From the NCBI GenBank assembly GCA_027625915.1, contig JANTQA010000029.1, positions 5,022,001-5,086,000 on the forward strand: a DNA stretch of 64,000 nt, written 5' to 3'. Below, one piece after another: positions 1 through 9,900 of the stretch. Below the pieces are notes generated by a model. It saw only the letters and a program-made list of their open reading frames with translations. It made no database searches and was not told where the DNA came from. Numbering within the stretch: position 1 is the stretch's first letter; every line of letters begins with the position of its first letter. The stretch is from Anaeramoeba flamelloides (Eukaryota > Metamonada > Anaeramoebidae). A program made the translations under genes and the position numbers.

Positions 1-3000
1 TTCGTCTTTTTCCTTTTCCGTCAATTTCTTAATATCCTTTCCTTTTTTCTTTTCTTTCCCATTCTTTCCCCCCTTCGTTTTCCCTTTGTTTTTCTTTTTC
101 TTCTTTTTTTTCTTTTTTTTTTTCTTCTTTTTAGAATCCAAAGTAGTTATTTCTTCAAACCCAGATCCAGATCCAGATTCAGAATCTTGTTCTGTTATTG
201 GTTCAGATTTAAAATCGAAAAAATCATTTTGCTTTAAATCGATTGGTTTCCTTTTTTTGCCTTTCTTATCCAAAGCATTTAACTCTGGAAGATCTGAAGA
301 ATAAGAAATGTTCTTATAATTGCTTTTCTCTAGATCTGTATCAGATTGTGATTGAGAACTTGTTTTGAAAAATTCCAATTTTTTAAAATCTTTAGTTTGC
401 TTGATATCTTTTTCCTTTATTTGTAGACCCGAATTATTTAAGAAATCATTTTGAGATTTTAAATCATTAAAAATTAAATATAATTCATCTACCTTATTGT
501 TTGTATTTCTTAATAATAATTTTTTTTTTTTATTAGTTTTATATAATTTAGTTTTTTCTATTAAAAATTTGTAATGGATTATTTTGTCTAAATTTTTTAA
601 ATCAAACTCATAAATAAAAAGATATTGTTTGCCAACTTTTAAAATCGCTTTAAAATTCTCCTTGTCGTTTTTCTTTTTTTTATTTTTATTCGATTCTGGT
701 TTTAAAATAGTTATTTTCATTGCTTGAATTGATTTGGATTTCATTTTATTTATTATTTCAAGAAATTGAATTTTGTTTTCCAAGATTTGGAATAAGAAAT
801 AAACATTGGTCTGCTTATCGTTTGATTTTAAATGTATTAAATTTTTTTTTGTTTCAAATTCTGAATTAATGATCATTTGTTGATCAATAAAAAAAGATTT
901 TGTTGAATTTCTTTTTTCATTTATTAATATAATTAAGCTAAGTCCATGATAAATGATTAATTGGTGTTTTTTATATTTTTTTGAATTCTTTGAAATTTGA
1001 ATTTGAAAGGTTGAATATTTATTATATTGTAATATATTGTTTTTCTTTTTTTTATTTTGTTTCTTCTTCTTTTTGTTCTTATTTTTTTGATCTGAATTTG
1101 TTTTTTTTAATAAATTATTGTCAGATGGATTAAGATCATCTTTGAGAACGTCCTTTTGGTTGCTTGATTTTTCATTTTCCAAAGAAATTTTATTTTTTCT
1201 TGAATTCATTAATTCTTTCTCTTGTTGCTTTATTAATTTTTTTTTTAAATAAGAAAACTGTGAAAAGAAATTTTTTTCAAGTTTAAATGATTCAATTTTA
1301 AACCAATAATTTGTTTTTTTTTTCTTTTTAACTATTTTCAATTTGATAAAATTTGTTTTATTATGTATTTTTTTTATAGATTTTGTTAATGTTATTTTTT
1401 TTGTAAATTTATAAGATTTTTGTTTCTCTTTTTCCTCCTCTATTTCAATTTTTATTTTTTTTTCCTTTTCCTTTTCCTCTTCCTTTTCCTTTTCCTTTTC
1501 CTTTTCCTTTTCCTTTTCCTTTTCCTTTTCCTTTTCCTTTTCCTTTTCTTTTCTTTTTTTGTCATTATTTATATTTTTAATAATAATGATTTCATTAATA
1601 TCATTTAATATAATTTTACCTTTCTCATGAATATTTTTTTTTATATTATAAAATATTACAGGGATTTGGAAAATTTTTGGTTTGTTTTTAGTTATGATTA
1701 ATTGGTTATAAACAAAGATAAATTTATTTAACTTATTTAAATCTTTAAACAGTATGAAAGCATTTGATAAATTAATAGATGGTTTAAATTTTAATAATAT
1801 AATGTTTGGATTTTTTTCATTTTGTAATATATTTAAATGATCAATATTAATGTTTACGTATTTATTATTAAATTCAAAACAAAATCTATGTTTATTGAAA
1901 TAAATTAGCCCAAAGCCAATTGTTAAACTATTTTGATTGACTATTTCAATTTTGAATCTTTTGGAACGTAATTTTAAAAATTTTTTATATAATTGTGTTT
2001 CGTTTTCGATTTGTTTTAAATTATTTAAAAATTTATTTTGATAATTTTTTGTTAAAAATTGGATAAAAAATTTGTTATCATTTTTATGATTCTCATTGAC
2101 TAATTCAATTAAAAAATTATTACTATCACCATCACCATCACCATCTACATTAATATTTTTATAAATACATTTATTATTAAATGGGTATTCAATTATATTG
2201 TTATTAAAATCCAAAAATAATTTTTTTGAGTTAATTGCTAAATGGCTATTTTTATTAAACAAATATTTTATAGGAAATCTTTCACTTCTTATATTAGCTT
2301 TTTTACAATAAATGAATTTTTCAACAAACAAAGATCTTTGTTTATTGTTAAAGAATTTAACTGCTAAATTAATTACCTTCTTTAAATTATTTCCATATTC
2401 GATCATGATATAATGAGGATCTTCCTGATGAACACTAATGCTAATTAAAGATGTTTGCTCTTTTATAATTGTTAGATGCTTAGTAAATGTATGGCTTTGT
2501 TTTGTTGTATTTATTTGAATGATTTGAAATATTGACAGATCAATTTTAATTTGGCCTTTGACTGGGAATTGATATGTGGAATTAGGATAAAATTCAATGT
2601 CAAATGTAGACTGATTTATCATTGATTCTTTTGTTTTTTTATTATTTATTTGGATCTCAACATCTTTTGGATCTCGAGATCTATTTAATATAATTTGAGT
2701 GGAAAAAAATTTAAATAGTTTATTATTCTTAAAATCATTATTGAATTCTTGGATTTTTAAAATATTTGTGATCCTGTTTTGATTTAAAAATTTATTAAAT
2801 GATTGATTAATAAAATCTTGTTGTGTTTTACCAAAAATATCTCGGAAATTGTCTTCTTCTTTTTGATTTTGAAATGATAATTGAAGAAATCCTAATTCAG
2901 GTATTTGGAAATTAACAATTTTTTTATTATTTTGATCAATACTAATAAAAATTGTTGGATCATATTCAAATGTTAAATAATTATTTTTTTCAAGATCATT

Positions 3001-5175
3001 ATTATTCTTATTATTTAATTTTATAAAATTAATTAAATCATCTTTTAAAAGAATTTTTATTGGTATTTCTTTATTTAAATTATTTAAGATTTTGCATTGA
3101 AATTCTTGAAAAGTGTTGTTTTTATAATTTAAATTTTTACGTTTATTGAAATCTAATACAAAGCCTCGTTTTTGTTCATTATTAGAAAAGGCAATTGTTA
3201 TTACATTTGAAGAATCCAAATTAAATTTACAAATTAAGGAATGATTATAATTAATAAAAAATAAATTAGAATAAATAGAATATTTAAAATTGTAAATCTG
3301 TCCTTGGAAATCTATTGTAAAATAATTAGTGTTTAATTTAATAATAATAATCCCAATAGAATTTCCAAAAGTATCAATAATTCCTAATTCATAATTTGTA
3401 TCAATTTGATTGTTATTATTGTTATTATTGATGTTACCAGTGGTGGTGGTTGTGGTGTTCCCAGTGGTGGTTTCTTGGAGAGAATTTAAATCATAACCCA
3501 AACAAGACTTTGAATAATGCTGTTTTAGAGTTTGATATTGATTTTCTAAATCTAAATCATTGTTTGGTAAATAAAGATTAAACCTAGTTAAAAATAATTT
3601 CTTTTTATTTTTCTTTTTATATTTGTTAGAGAATTTGGAAAAAACGTTGATAATAATTTCTGTAAAATATGAACCAATAATTATTCGATCATTGTCATTT
3701 ATCTGTATTAAAAACAAATTATATAAATCTGGATGCAGAATAAATTTCAAATTTTGATAGGGAAAATTATAAATAAAATTATTGTCCTTATTATAAATTT
3801 TAAATTCATTTGGCAGAAATTTCAAAGTTAATCTCATTTGTTTAAAATTATTATTTGTATAATTTAACGAATGATAAAAGCATATTAAATTTTGAAATTT
3901 ATAATTTTTGTTTTTAGTTTTGTGATTTTTGATTTCTTTCTTTAATAAATCAGTTTTTGGATATATTTCTTCATTATTTAATTCCTTTATGATTGGTAAT
4001 TTCTTAAATAAATATAGCCCCCTGCTATGGATAAACATTGGTCTTCCAAAGGAATCAAACCTTGCAATAAATACAGAATTGTCACTGTTCTCGTTACCAT
4101 CGTTGTTATTATTGCTGCCGTTGATGCTTTTACTGTAATAATGCCAATAATCAAATTCAAGTCTGTTCATTGGCTTTCCACTTGTTAATGATCTGTTAAA
4201 GTTATATCCAGATTGAAATTTTTCATTATTTCTTTTGACAAATGATTTAATCAGCATATCAATTAATCTTGTCTGTTCGAGAGTGCTTGTTTTTAATGTA
4301 AATTGTAAAGTTTCTTTGATGCTTTCAATGGTTATCAAGACTTTTGGTTCATAATCAGAGCCAATGTTCTCCTGATCTTTAATTAACTCTGAGTAGATGG
4401 TCCATGCGCTATAGGGGTATTCGATGGCGTCCAATTGGAAGACGCGGTTCTCTGTTAACACTTCTAATTTCAAAAAATTGCTTTTGATAATTAATGCAAC
4501 ACTATAATTATTCTTTTCATAATTTTGAAGGATCGAGTTTGTCGTTCTTGACAGCAATTTCATTCGGAATTTAGCCATGCCTTTTGAAAGGCACCTTAAG
4601 TATATGGAGCGTAATTCACATTCTTTATTTAAAATGTTTAAATTTAGAAAGCAATTTTCTAAATGATCCTCGTTTGAATACCAATTAAACATTTGAAAGA
4701 GTTTCCAAAATATATACAGCGTAGACACTTTTTTGAACTCAACAATCATAAGAAATTTGGAACCGTCAAGAAAGGAAATGTAATTGTTCTTGTTTTGCTT
4801 TGTTTTTACTTTTTCTTTTTTTTTTTCTTGTTCATTTTGTTTTTCATTTTCATTATCGGCGTGGATCGAGAATTGAAGAAATATTTGATATTTGTTTTGA
4901 TTATTATTTAAGATACTAATATTACTCAACTGATATTTTTCTGAATACGGACAATTGCTGTATGGTGGAACTCTTAATTCGTTTGCATTCAAGTGAAGAA
5001 TTAACTCGTATTTGGATTCATTTTGAAAATTTACAACAGAAACAGGAAAATCGCCTTCGCCGATCGCAAACAATTGTTGAATTTTGGTTCTGAGGACACC
5101 TTTTCTTTGATCTGTTTCAGCCAACAGTTTTTTTTCATTAAATTTTGTTTCAAGATCACTAAGTTGTTGGAACAT
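1..5175 (-). CDS. Giant protein with repeated PH-like-looking segments, 3' end outside window
   Basis: A single open frame starts at the ATG at 5175-5173 (protein begins MFQQLSDLETKF) and stays open for 1725 codons to the left edge, so the C-terminus is missing. I recognise no named family. What can be seen is a recurring pattern of beta-rich stretches closed by a short amphipathic helix, for example ISFLDGSKF (about residue 132), LQFTLKTSTLEQ (292), LQLSFQNQKEED (766), FILFKDLNKLNKF (1142), FLFQILENKIQFL (1459) and LIFNDLKSQNDFL (1569). That resembles the last strand and C-terminal helix of PH-like folds, which often bind lipids or proteins at membranes or the cytoskeleton; this is inference. 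A Lys-Glu tract lies at bases 1470-1550, a Gly-Asp run near 2130, a Thr/Asn-rich linker near 3430, and a Lys-rich tail at 50-130. No membrane segment or signal peptide is evident. No intron is needed within the window. It is divergent from the next gene, 1.7 kb away. Confidence 0.8.
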   Translation of the reverse strand, partial: MFQQLSDLETKFNEKKLLAETDQRKGVLRTKIQQLFAIGEGDFPVSVVNFQNESKYELILHLNANELRVPPYSNCPYSEKYQLSNISILNNNQNKYQIFLQFSIHADNENEKQNEQEKKKEKVKTKQNKNNYISFLDGSKFLMIVEFKKVSTLYIFWKLFQMFNWYSNEDHLENCFLNLNILNKECELRSIYLRCLSKGMAKFRMKLLSRTTNSILQNYEKNNYSVALIIKSNFLKLEVLTENRVFQLDAIEYPYSAWTIYSELIKDQENIGSDYEPKVLITIESIKETLQFTLKTSTLEQTRLIDMLIKSFVKRNNEKFQSGYNFNRSLTSGKPMNRLEFDYWHYYSKSINGSNNNNDGNENSDNSVFIARFDSFGRPMFIHSRGLYLFKKLPIIKELNNEEIYPKTDLLKKEIKNHKTKNKNYKFQNLICFYHSLNYTNNNFKQMRLTLKFLPNEFKIYNKDNNFIYNFPYQNLKFILHPDLYNLFLIQINDNDRIIIGSYFTEIIINVFSKFSNKYKKKNKKKLFLTRFNLYLPNNDLDLENQYQTLKQHYSKSCLGYDLNSLQETTTGNTTTTTTGNINNNNNNNQIDTNYELGIIDTFGNSIGIIIIKLNTNYFTIDFQGQIYNFKYSIYSNLFFINYNHSLICKFNLDSSNVITIAFSNNEQKRGFVLDFNKRKNLNYKNNTFQEFQCKILNNLNKEIPIKILLKDDLINFIKLNNKNNNDLEKNNYLTFEYDPTIFISIDQNNKKIVNFQIPELGFLQLSFQNQKEEDNFRDIFGKTQQDFINQSFNKFLNQNRITNILKIQEFNNDFKNNKLFKFFSTQIILNRSRDPKDVEIQINNKKTKESMINQSTFDIEFYPNSTYQFPVKGQIKIDLSIFQIIQINTTKQSHTFTKHLTIIKEQTSLISISVHQEDPHYIMIEYGNNLKKVINLAVKFFNNKQRSLFVEKFIYCKKANIRSERFPIKYLFNKNSHLAINSKKLFLDFNNNIIEYPFNNKCIYKNINVDGDGDGDSNNFLIELVNENHKNDNKFFIQFLTKNYQNKFLNNLKQIENETQLYKKFLKLRSKRFKIEIVNQNSLTIGFGLIYFNKHRFCFEFNNKYVNINIDHLNILQNEKNPNIILLKFKPSINLSNAFILFKDLNKLNKFIFVYNQLIITKNKPKIFQIPVIFYNIKKNIHEKGKIILNDINEIIIIKNINNDKKRKEKEKEKEKEKEKEKEKEKEKEKEEEKEKEKKIKIEIEEEKEKQKSYKFTKKITLTKSIKKIHNKTNFIKLKIVKKKKKTNYWFKIESFKLEKNFFSQFSYLKKKLIKQQEKELMNSRKNKISLENEKSSNQKDVLKDDLNPSDNNLLKKTNSDQKNKNKKKKKQNKKKKNNILQYNKYSTFQIQISKNSKKYKKHQLIIYHGLSLIILINEKRNSTKSFFIDQQMIINSEFETKKNLIHLKSNDKQTNVYFLFQILENKIQFLEIINKMKSKSIQAMKITILKPESNKNKKKKNDKENFKAILKVGKQYLFIYEFDLKNLDKIIHYKFLIEKTKLYKTNKKKKLLLRNTNNKVDELYLIFNDLKSQNDFLNNSGLQIKEKDIKQTKDFKKLEFFKTSSQSQSDTDLEKSNYKNISYSSDLPELNALDKKGKKRKPIDLKQNDFFDFKSEPITEQDSESGSGSGFEEITTLDSKKKKKKKKKKKKKKNKGKTKGGKNGKEKKKGKDIKKLTEKEKDE
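1466..1553 (-). repeat. (TTTTCC)n microsatellite coding Lys-Glu
   Basis: Near-perfect hexamer repeat inside the giant gene, read on the minus strand as alternating Glu and Lys codons. The unit keeps the frame whatever its copy number, so length variation should be tolerated. Confidence 0.9.
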
Positions 5176-6860
5176 AACAAAGGATTTTGATTTAACAAAA
5201 AAAATGTAAAAAAAAAAAAAAAAGAAAAAAAATAAAAAAATTGTTCGATTTTTGTTTTTATGTTGGTGATAAAAAAGAGAAAACTTGTTTTATCCATAGT
5301 TTGGGTTTTTATTTACTTTATTCCAACTCAGTTTTTTTTCTTAAATCATCTTCAAGCAATTATGTAAAGAGTATAAACATCCCAGAAGAGATCGATCACA
5401 AGATCTTTTTAGGTAAAATTATTAATAATCATTCTATTTTGTATCTTTTTATGAACACTTTGCTTGTTTTTTAGGCTTTGTTTGTGTTTAAAAAGTATTC
5501 AAGATACATATTTCATTATATTTTTTCTGAAGGGAATTATTAAATATTTTTTAGTCGGATATTATTCTCCAACAAGATAGTTTGTGGAGTCGTGAATTCA
5601 TTCACAATTCCATTGTTTATTGTTTTTTAGATGATATTTTTTTGGAATAATAAGGAAGAAAAAAGTATATTTTTAATTTCTGATTTTTCTTGATAAAAGA
5701 GAGTTTAAACACAAACAGACTAGTATTAAGTATGCTTCTATTTGGTTCTTTTTGTTTGAACCCAGGATTCTAAATGAAAGTTATATTCAAAAATTGAAAT
5801 AAAAGATAATCAGAAAAAAATTATTATGATTTGGATTTCAAAAACCGATATCTTACACTGAAAAAATCAAATTACATTTGAACGAATTTGATTTAATTTT
5901 TGATTTATTTACTTATTGTTGATGAGTATTGAAGAAATATAAATAAATATTTTTTCAGGACCAAATAATAAGAAACTTTGTAAAAGGAGTTGATCTTCAA
6001 AACACCCATGGAAAGGAACTTTTTATGAAAGTCTGGTAATAAGATTCAAAAATGATAAGGAAAGTTCATTTTTTTTTTTGATTTCTCAACAAACTTTGAA
6101 TCATTTTTTTTGTTTATTATTGGTTTTGGGGTAACGTCAACCCAAATCAAAGATTTTTTGTGTTAATAAGTATCAATTAAATGAATTTTTGAATCTAATT
6201 TGAAATCGGAAAAATTTCTTTATTTGAAGGAATAAGGGTAAATAAATTTTAAAGAAAATTCTTTTTCATTATCAAATCTAAAGTCAGTCATTAAATGAAA
6301 TTGGGATCTTTATTTCTCTCTTACTATTTTTGTATTTTGAGTGACTTAAGATTCCTAAATAAAATGAAATACAATCTAATTTCCAAAGAAAACTTATCTT
6401 TTTGATTTTGAAATTCTATTCTCTCAAAAATTTCAAACACAATCCAATTTTCAAAAAGAGACTTTATTGAAAAAAAAATTAAATCTAATTAATTAAAAAA
6501 AAACTATTCGTTCCTTTCAAAAAACGAGTAATTCAAAATTCTAGAAATAAATCATTAATAAAATTTCCTTATCTGAATGCTAACCACTGTGGGGTTTGGA
6601 ATGTTTCTTTTAATTAATTCGTCTACTTTGAAACTTTTTTTTAAAAAATTGGAAGATTTTTAAAAGAACAAATTTATTAATTGTAGTAATCAAAAAACAG
6701 AGGATCGTTTCTTTTTTTCAAACCAACTATATCGAAAAACTTTCAATCAATATCTGATTGAAAAATCAAGAACCTAATTCATATTTGTTATTTTGTTGTT
6801 AATGATCATTTTCATTTTTGTTTCCCAAACCATTTTAAACTTCTTATCCAAATTAAATAA
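5176..6860. other. Divergent intergenic region
   Basis: AT-rich spacer between the minus-strand giant gene and the plus-strand HEPN-like gene. It must hold both promoters. Poly-A/T runs are present; I see no coding trace, repeat family or RNA gene. Confidence 0.6.
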
Positions 6861-8012
6861 ATGAGCAAAAAATCTTTGAACTTACAATCCCAGCAACAAA
6901 AAAGTCTTGATTATCAAAGAGTCCTCCAGTTGAATTCGGAAATATCGAGAAAAATCTTGCTTTATCGACAAACTGTTTTTGAACTCAAGAATGTGAATAC
7001 GTCTGGAAGTATTCTAAAGCAAACACAAGGAGGTTTAAATGTTCCACAATTACTGTCACTTGCACAAACCCTATTAGAGTCTGTCATGCTCTCAGACTTT
7101 GCCAAGCAAGAAAAGATCTTTTTAATACCATTTGATCGGATCACTTGTTGGTCTGGGCTATACTTTTGCGAATTTAAACAAAGCCAAAACCAACCACAGC
7201 TCTACCAAACAAAAATAACAAAATCAAAGTCGATCCGCAAAAAGGAAATTAATGAAGAAATCGAAAACATCCAAACAAAATCCTTGATTCGCGCAATACG
7301 TAATTCCTTAGCACACGGATCAGTAAACTACCAAAATAGCTTTGGCGGTTTGGATCAACCAATCTCTTTTATCAGCAATAACAACAGATCGGGGGTTTCC
7401 ATTTCTTTCAAAGCAAAGGACGGCCACGCATTTCTTGCCTTTGTGAAACGCCTTTACGATCGAATCTTTGTACAAACAAAGGACTACATTGACGTGCTGA
7501 CTTTACAATTGGAAAGGATTATCAGCATTTGCATTAAGAATAAAATCCAAGATGGTGATTGCTTTGATCTTTCCATCAAATCACTTGAGAATTTGGAAAG
7601 TCAATTAAAAAATTGCTGGGAAACGAAAAAAAAGAAAAAGAACCAGAATCGTTTTAAGCGGAATGGAACGACTTTTACAAACAATCAACAAAAAAATTTG
7701 ACCACATACAAAATCCAAACAAACAATAGGAATAAACAGAATAATAATAACAGAAAGATTGGAAATGATAAAAACAATAATAATAAAAACAAGTATAATA
7801 ATAATCAAAATAATCTTCAAAAAAATAAAAAAAACAAGATAAAAGAGCAAATTACAAGAGTAAGTAAAGTGCCAAACCATTCTGAAAATGCATGGGAAGT
7901 GTTTGGGGGTAGATCAATAAAAAAAAAAAATATAAGGAAAAAAAATCATAATAATAATAAAAACAAGAAAAAGAAAAAAAATAGAAAAAAAAATAATAAC
8001 ATTGTCTATTAA
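6861..8012 (+). CDS. HEPN-like protein with Lys/Asn-rich tail
   Basis: Intronless gene of 383 codons from ATG 6861 (context AAATAAATGAGC) to TAA 8010-8012. The N-terminal 250 residues are a mostly helical globular region. At residues 147-152 it has R-N-S-L-A-H followed by G, preceded by the helix SLIRAI and followed by a beta-type segment (ISF, then VSISFKAKDG) and a helix (AFLAFVKRLYDRI). The R-x4-H motif after a helix is the signature of HEPN domains, many of which are RNases in bacterial toxin-antitoxin and defence systems and in eukaryotic RNase L/Ire1; the IRNSLAHG form is closest to bacterial HEPN proteins I know. Residues 255-383 are low-complexity Lys/Asn with no predicted fold, perhaps RNA-binding or disordered. 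There is no signal peptide or membrane segment. Base composition of the first 750 bases is less AT-rich than the surroundings, which supports coding. Function as a nuclease is inferred; no antitoxin-like neighbour is visible. Confidence 0.75.
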   Translation: MSKKSLNLQSQQQKSLDYQRVLQLNSEISRKILLYRQTVFELKNVNTSGSILKQTQGGLNVPQLLSLAQTLLESVMLSDFAKQEKIFLIPFDRITCWSGLYFCEFKQSQNQPQLYQTKITKSKSIRKKEINEEIENIQTKSLIRAIRNSLAHGSVNYQNSFGGLDQPISFISNNNRSGVSISFKAKDGHAFLAFVKRLYDRIFVQTKDYIDVLTLQLERIISICIKNKIQDGDCFDLSIKSLENLESQLKNCWETKKKKKNQNRFKRNGTTFTNNQQKNLTTYKIQTNNRNKQNNNNRKIGNDKNNNNKNKYNNNQNNLQKNKKNKIKEQITRVSKVPNHSENAWEVFGGRSIKKKNIRKKNHNNNKNKKKKKNRKKNNNIVY

Positions 8013-8494
8013 CAAAATCAATTAACTATAAATAAAAATTATCAAAAATTTGTATTTTTAATTTGTTTTTTGATTTTAAAGAGCCATAATTTTTTAAATG
8101 TATCAGTTTTTCAAATTTCAAAAAATAATAAAATGAAATTATTAATTACATTTAATACTGTTTTATAATCGCAGTTGATTCCAATATTCAGGCTTTTTGT
8201 AGTAGCAATAGCTACCACTTAAGTTTTATTGGAACCAAAAATTTAAAAATATAATTAAAGATGTGAATTTTAGTTTTATTGAAAAATCAAATTTTGAGAA
8301 AAAGAAATTAACAAAAAAAAAAAGAACCGAAAATCGTTTATTTTACTTATACCTCCAATGAAAATTTGAGAGGCAATAATATTTAAATAAAATAAAATAA
8401 ATGAAAGGCAAGTTTGAAAATTTTATTTTATTTTTTATTAGAGATTTTTTTTTCCAGATCTAATACTAAAAGTCTTTCGATTTATTTTTTAATA

Positions 8495-9050
8495 GAAAAC
8501 TTTACTTTTGTCAAATGTACATAACATTTTTTTCAAATATAATTATTTTTTATAATTGACATTTGAAGAAAAAATAAGAAATAAGTAGAATAATAAAAAG
8601 GAAAAAATAGTTGATATCCGATAGAATGCGAATCCACTAAAGCAATAGATTTTGTAAAAAATTGAAAAACTCAAATTCTTCATGATATTTTGAGAAATAC
8701 GACAATGTTCAATTTGTTCTTTAATTGAAGAGCAAATAAAATCCCAATAGAAATAAATATGATATCTCTACAACCATTTACAATATTTCAGTACCATTAA
8801 AATAACACGTTTTTATCAAACGACTATAGATCTTGGAATAAAAAAAAATTTTTTTGCAAATTAATTATGTATAAAAACAAAATGAAAAAAAAAAAAATGA
8901 ACCAATGTGAAAAAACAATTTCAATTTTGAAATTTCCCAAAATCGTTTTTTTTCTTCAAATATCCATTCAAACCCTTCAAATACATGTAATTCATACACC
9001 ATCACTCACAAATTGGCAGCTATAACTGTGGAATTATTATTTATTTTTCA
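8495..9050. mobile_element. Family D DNA element, decayed copy (D1)
   Basis: Aligns by eye over most of its length with the copies at 23101-23630, 46530-47230 and 61520-62061 (shared blocks such as AAATAAGAAATAA, ATTGAAAAACTCAAATTCTT and a CAATTTTGAAA segment near the right end). Ends are degenerate. No transposase frame, so non-autonomous. Confidence 0.6.
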
Positions 9051-9801
9051 AAAAATAAAAGTAAAAATTTTGATCTAAATTTTTCAAATATTTTTTGAAT
9101 TATTAGCTGATAAAAAAAAAAAACTTCACAATTTCAATTTAATATGATATTTATAGAAAATAAATTAAAAATACTTATTGAACCATTGAAATAATATTTT
9201 AATCCCTAGAATTCATTTTTTACTGTCTTTTATTTTTGATTATTTGAAGATTATTTAGTATATTATTTACTATACAAATAATTTCCAAATATAACTATTT
9301 TAGAGATACCCGAACTAAATTTATTAATAATTTATTTTTTTTTTAAATATTTTACCACGAAAAGAGAGTTTAAGTTATTATTCATATTAATTCAATATTT
9401 ACAACATTAGTAGTTTCAGATATATTTTCGAAAGATTTTATTTTATTTATTTTGAGAATTTCAAAATTATATAAAAAGTTGTTTTTAATTGGTTATATTC
9501 CTGTTTTTATTTAATTATTTCTCTTTCTTTCCTTTATTATTATTATTATAAAATCAAAAACACCCCTTTATTTAACACCATTAAGGACTCTTCATATTTG
9601 ATGCTCTGTGGGGGTTAGAATATACTACTCTCAGTAATAAAAAAGATTTAATAGAATCTCAATTAAAGGAAAGCCATGATATTGAATTTTTAGGATTTTT
9701 TATTGATTTTAGTCGAAAAATAAAAAAAACATTTATTGATCAATAACTTGAATGAATTTTCGAACAAAATAAGGCAAAATTAAAAATCAATTTTTTTGAT
9801 T

Positions 9802-9900
9802 ATCGCTGTTGGTCATATCACCTTTATTTTCAAGTATATACACATCCTTGGAATAAGCTATCTGGTCATTCAAAAAAATCGTGATATGACCAACAGTGAT
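9802..9900. repeat. Short hairpin with 20-bp arms
   Basis: The arm ATCGCTGTTGGTCATATCAC at 9802-9821 is matched in reverse complement at 9881-9900 with one mismatch; 59 bases lie between. Either a tiny inverted-repeat element or a transcribed hairpin; no second copy was noticed. Confidence 0.75.
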
